The position numbers and the translations under genes are program-made. Shown in pieces: positions 6,417 through 8,565 of a DNA stretch of 8,565 nt; the first letter of the stretch is position 1, and each line of letters opens with the position of its first letter. The DNA lies in contig JAGVIF010000113.1 in NCBI GenBank assembly GCA_020056205.1, forward strand, positions 1 through 8,565, read 5' to 3'. Source of the stretch: Lentisphaeria bacterium (GTDB lineage: Bacteria > Verrucomicrobiota > Lentisphaeria > Victivallales > GWF2-50-93). The notes beneath the pieces are model-generated. The model did no database searches, was not told the origin of the DNA, and saw only the letters and a list, made by a program, of their open reading frames with translations.

Positions 6417-6489
6417 GTAAATATTCACCGAACCCTGCGAGCCAAGTCGCAGCTACAGGCGAAGACTGGTCCTTTCGGTGAATATTTAC
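6417..6489. repeat. 16-bp perfect inverted repeat with internal hairpin
   Basis: The arms 6417-6432 (GTAAATATTCACCGAA) and 6474-6489 are exact reverse complements around a 41-base centre. Inside, CTGCGA and TCGCAG form a second hairpin with a GCCAAG loop (6435-6452). The element lies between the two minus-strand genes, about 130 bases upstream of the rpsD start. The nested form fits a small mobile palindrome or an RNA structure. No transposase is nearby. Confidence 0.65.
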
Positions 6490-6499
6490 TCTCTATGTG

Positions 6500-6541
6500 A
6501 ATATCCAATATCCAACACGGAATATCCAATGACGAAGGAAG
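6500..6541. repeat. Degenerate heptad repeat array (AATATCC type)
   Basis: The sequence falls into consecutive seven-base units from 6500, starting with AATATCC twice, then AACACGG, AATATCC, AATGACG and AAGGAAG. Three units are identical and most begin AA. It is non-coding spacer sequence. Confidence 0.6.
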
Positions 6542-6626
6542 GAAAATGTGAAACTCGCAGTAGGACGCTGGCTACTGACTTCTCTTTTTATTCTTTACTC
6601 CCACACTTTAGAACTTCTTTGTCGTT

Positions 6627-6649
6627 TTCTACTTTCTAAATTCTACTTT
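6627..6649. repeat. 23-bp direct repeat, copy 1
   Basis: This low-complexity, T-rich sequence (begins TTCTACTTTCTAAA) recurs without mismatch at 8453-8475. It ends immediately before the stop codon of the glycosyltransferase at 6650. Internally it is a run of seven-base units. The 6542-6649 spacer holds nothing else I can recognise. Confidence 0.8.
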
Positions 6650-8119
6650 TTACATGCCGGTCTTTCCGACGCGGAATATTTTTTGGCTGCCAAACCCGCC
6701 TTCTTCGGAAAGGATTTCAAGTCCGAAACGGGAAGATACGGATTCCGCCCTGTCTTTCCCCGACGCGATGATAAAGGCCTCTTTTTCCTCATAATTCTGA
6801 GGGAAGAGGGCTATTTTTGTCCTCGGCCTGTCGCAAAGAATGAAATTGTTTTTTAGGCCAAAACGCAGCGACGAAAAGATCAAAGACGGCGGATCCGAGT
6901 TCATATCGGCAAAGACAATACCCTCTTTTTTATCCGTCAGTTTCATGAGATTAATCGTGATGCCATCGGGTTGAAAATCGTTTTTCATAAAATAAGGCTC
7001 AAAGAAATCATCCTGTCCGTCTTTTGAGAAAACCGCGGAAAGCGTAGTTTTATTTGAGTTAAGGATCAGCCCGTATCCCATACAAATCATTGTGAGGAAA
7101 AGTGTTGCGAAATTCGCAAATCTTTGTCCGCATTTTTCGGGGATTTTTTTCTCAAGCGCGTGAACGCCTGCCGAAAGCAGAAAAAGCCAAACCGGCAGGA
7201 GGCTTATGAATGTCCTTGGAAAGGGGGCAGGGGAGCGCAGGATAAAGAAAAATGCCGGAATAATAAAGATAAAAACGCAAAGAAGTCCTTCTATGATTTC
7301 CCCTTTTTTGGGAATTGTTAATGAAAAAATGGCGGATGCTGACGGGATAAGGAGGATTATGAATGTGGAAAAATAAAACACGCCGATGGCGGCAAACCCC
7401 GAAGACCAGCCCTCTTTTATTGAGATAGTTTTTATGAATTGAGGAAATATCGGAAGATAAAAACACAGTAGGGCGATGAAGGGGACGGATGAAAATTTCA
7501 GGAAATTTGGAAACGTGATTTTTGCTTTTCCAAACACAAACGGCAACAGCGACACTGCGAAAATCGCAAAAGCGTTGGTGGGCATTATTCCGACGGAAAT
7601 CAGGGAAAGCAGGCAATAAGCGGGGAACCATGTTTTGCGATTTTCGCAAACCTTAAACACCGCGATTATCGCAAGGGAAACCGTCAGGATGCTGAACATG
7701 TATCCTCTCACCGCTACGGCATATATGAGAAATGCCGGTGAAACGGTGAAAGCCAGAAGGACTATAAAAACGGAGAAATCGGAAAAGTGTTTTCGCCAGA
7801 AAAGAAACGATGACAGCAGGAAAGCGAAGGCGGCTATCATTGACGGCAAACGGAATGAGTAATTGGAAAAAGAAATAAACGGGCAGACATTATGCATCCA
7901 GAAACGCATAAAGACGCTGTAGAGGATGTGATTATTCGGAATGACGTATTGCCGGTAAATTCCGATATAAGTCGAAGGACCCGCGACAAAATCAATAATA
8001 GTCAGGGCTTCATCATACCACAGACAGCGCTGAATTTTTTCTCTCAGGAAAATAGCGCAGACAAGAAGCAGAATCCCGGAGTAGATGATAATTCCAAGTT
8101 TGCTATTTTTGTTGGTCAT
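6650..8119 (-). CDS. Polytopic membrane glycosyltransferase, GT39 / GT-C family
   Basis: This is a 489-residue integral membrane protein with about ten to twelve hydrophobic segments in the first 360 residues, then a soluble C-terminal domain of about 120 residues. After the first helix comes CLWYDEALT (33-40), the acidic loop motif expected to hold the catalytic D/E of GT-C enzymes (GT39/ArnT-like). It is followed by VIPNNHILYSVFMRFW (59-74), like the NNHPLYY segment of this family, and by IYAVAVRGYMFSIL (about 132-145), like the YSxxARgY motif. The inferred reaction moves a sugar from a polyprenyl-phosphate donor to a lipid, glycan or protein at the periplasmic face; the substrate is unknown. 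The ATG at 8119 has only a weak AGAG upstream. The stop is TAA. Its spacers carry heptad repeats on both sides. It shares the fold type, but no obvious close similarity, with the glycosyltransferase at 105-1478. Confidence 0.8.
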   Translation of the reverse strand: MTNKNSKLGIIIYSGILLLVCAIFLREKIQRCLWYDEALTIIDFVAGPSTYIGIYRQYVIPNNHILYSVFMRFWMHNVCPFISFSNYSFRLPSMIAAFAFLLSSFLFWRKHFSDFSVFIVLLAFTVSPAFLIYAVAVRGYMFSILTVSLAIIAVFKVCENRKTWFPAYCLLSLISVGIMPTNAFAIFAVSLLPFVFGKAKITFPNFLKFSSVPFIALLCFYLPIFPQFIKTISIKEGWSSGFAAIGVFYFSTFIILLIPSASAIFSLTIPKKGEIIEGLLCVFIFIIPAFFFILRSPAPFPRTFISLLPVWLFLLSAGVHALEKKIPEKCGQRFANFATLFLTMICMGYGLILNSNKTTLSAVFSKDGQDDFFEPYFMKNDFQPDGITINLMKLTDKKEGIVFADMNSDPPSLIFSSLRFGLKNNFILCDRPRTKIALFPQNYEEKEAFIIASGKDRAESVSSRFGLEILSEEGGFGSQKIFRVGKTGM

Positions 8120-8140
8120 AATTCGCTCTGGAAAAACTAT

Positions 8141-8168
8141 GTTCAGGGTTCAACGTTCAGCGTTTAGA
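8141..8168. repeat. Four-unit heptad array (GTTCARN type)
   Basis: GTTCAGG, GTTCAAC, GTTCAGC and GTTTAGA follow one another without gaps, 22 bases upstream of the ATG at 8119. They would therefore lie in the leader or promoter region of the minus-strand glycosyltransferase. Confidence 0.7.
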
Positions 8169-8233
8169 ATAAATGAAGACGCGAGCAAAAAGGAGTCAGG
8201 ATTTCCGACTGCTAATTGCCGATTTTCACCATA

Positions 8234-8278
8234 GGGACGCAAGGGACAAAAGAGACACAAGGGACGCAAGGGACATAA
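8234..8278. repeat. Five-unit 9-bp tandem repeat (GGGACRNAA type)
   Basis: There are five consecutive nine-base units: GGGACGCAA twice, plus GGGACAAAA, GAGACACAA and GGGACATAA. On the plus strand an open frame reads this as an Arg-Asp-X repeat, but that frame has no other sign of being a gene. Confidence 0.75.
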
Positions 8279-8307
8279 AAATCAAGAATTCAGAAGTCAG
8301 CGTCCTA

Positions 8308-8334
8308 CCCCGAGCGCTTACGCCTCGGGGTTTT
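8308..8334 (+). terminator. GC-rich hairpin followed by TTTT
   Basis: CCCCGAG (8308-8314) and CTCGGGG (8324-8330) pair around CGCTTACGC, and TTTT follows at 8331-8334. It has the shape of a short intrinsic terminator on the plus strand. No plus-strand gene ends nearby, so a dispersed palindrome is at least as likely. Confidence 0.45.
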
Positions 8335-8379
8335 ATCAATAAGAAACTGTCAAGAAAGAGACACGCTAAAGTCGAAGAT

Positions 8380-8399
8380 CCCGAGCTGGGGGCCTCGGG
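8380..8399. repeat. Second CCCGAG/CTCGGG palindrome
   Basis: CCCGAG (8380-8385) and CTCGGG (8394-8399) pair around CTGGGGGC. It shares its arms with the hairpin at 8308-8330, about 70 bases away, which suggests that both belong to one composite element. Confidence 0.5.
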
Positions 8400-8420
8400 G
8401 CTGTGAACTCCAACTAAATC

Positions 8421-8483
8421 AGTTTTAAGTGTTAGGTTTTAAGTTTTAAGTGTTCTACTTTCTAAATTCTACTTTCTACTTTT
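8421..8483. repeat. Nine-unit degenerate heptad array
   Basis: From 8421 the sequence divides into nine seven-base units without a gap. The first five are AGTTTTA/AGTGTTA-like and the last four TACTTTC-like. An exact 13-base segment (AGTTTTAAGTGTT) recurs 21 bases apart, at 8421 and 8442. The second half includes copy 2 of the 23-bp repeat. Confidence 0.7.
8453..8475. repeat. 23-bp direct repeat, copy 2
   Basis: Identical to 6627-6649. The two copies bracket the glycosyltransferase gene and are in the same orientation, 1,826 bases apart start to start. Confidence 0.8.
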
Positions 8484-8541
8484 GTCACTTCCGAACGTCC
8501 TTATCCCTTCAGTCTTTAGCCTTCCCCCTTTTTGCTTTTTT

Positions 8542-8560
8542 CACAGGCAAGATGCCTGTG
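8542..8560. repeat. CACAGGCA/TGCCTGTG palindrome
   Basis: Two perfect 8-base arms surround AGA, with CTACA following at the window end. From memory, palindromes of this GTAGCACAGGC type are dispersed in PVC-type genomes. That family assignment is unverified. Confidence 0.55.
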
Positions 8561-8565
8561 CTACA

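Larger units (their letters stand above)
8120..8565. other. Gene-free spacer of simple repeats and palindromes
   Basis: No frame here has a convincing start, length or protein-like composition. The content is the short tandem arrays and hairpins listed separately, plus unclassified T-rich sequence at 8484-8541. Confidence 0.65.

Noticed and set aside
6288..6428. N-terminal extension of rpsD (47 residues)
   Set aside because: It runs through palindromic sequence, while the ATG at 6287 has a strong Shine-Dalgarno and gives a normal S4 length.
6417..6489. Integron attC-like site
   Set aside because: The paired arms lack the expected core-site consensus, and there is no integrase or cassette series.
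8141..8278. CRISPR array
   Set aside because: The units are 7 or 9 bases and directly adjacent, with no spacers.
8173..8406. Plus-strand frame of 77 codons with an Arg-Asp-X repeat
   Set aside because: It is the translation of a 9-bp tandem array and two hairpins. There is no ribosome-binding site and no protein-like remainder.

Overview
This window most likely comes from an uncultured member of the PVC superphylum (Lentisphaerota, Omnitrophota or relatives). That placement is inferred from three things. The ribosomal protein S4 resembles the chlamydial/PVC form as I recall it. A large secreted protein combines propeller units, Ig-like domains and a trypsin-like protease, a combination I associate with these phyla. 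The spacers are full of short-period repeats and palindromes. No database search was possible, so the phylum is a moderate-to-low confidence call.

Layout. Bases 1-104 are an edge region with no clear gene. A plus-strand polytopic GT-C type glycosyltransferase-like membrane protein follows (105-1478). It ends at a perfect 16-bp inverted repeat (1485-1525) that separates it from convergent minus-strand genes. Bases 1545-5410 on the minus strand read best as ONE gene of about 1,287 codons broken in three places: one extra C in a C6 run (5005-5010), an in-frame TAG (3184-3186) and a +1 shift near 2364. Repaired, it encodes a signal peptide, an N-terminal beta-rich domain, two tandem propeller plus Ig-like units, and a C-terminal trypsin-like serine protease with an intact His/Asp/Ser triad. 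It is annotated as a pseudogene plus four fragments. None of the three downstream fragments has a convincing start of its own.

Upstream of it on the same strand is an isolated rpsD (5691-6287, ribosomal protein S4) with a strong Shine-Dalgarno. It is preceded by a highly structured segment of about 160 bp (6329-6489), then short heptad repeats. Next is a second, minus-strand GT-C/GT39-like membrane glycosyltransferase (6650-8119), bracketed by two exact 23-bp copies of a low-complexity repeat. The last ~450 bp hold no credible gene. They are a mosaic of 7-nt and 9-nt periodic arrays and palindromes.

The two membrane glycosyltransferases probably use lipid-linked sugars at the outer face of the inner membrane, and the broken gene would have encoded an exported protease. 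The genes do not form one obvious operon. The spacers look like accumulation sites for repeats. The broken protease gene is either decaying or damaged by assembly error; the other three genes are intact.
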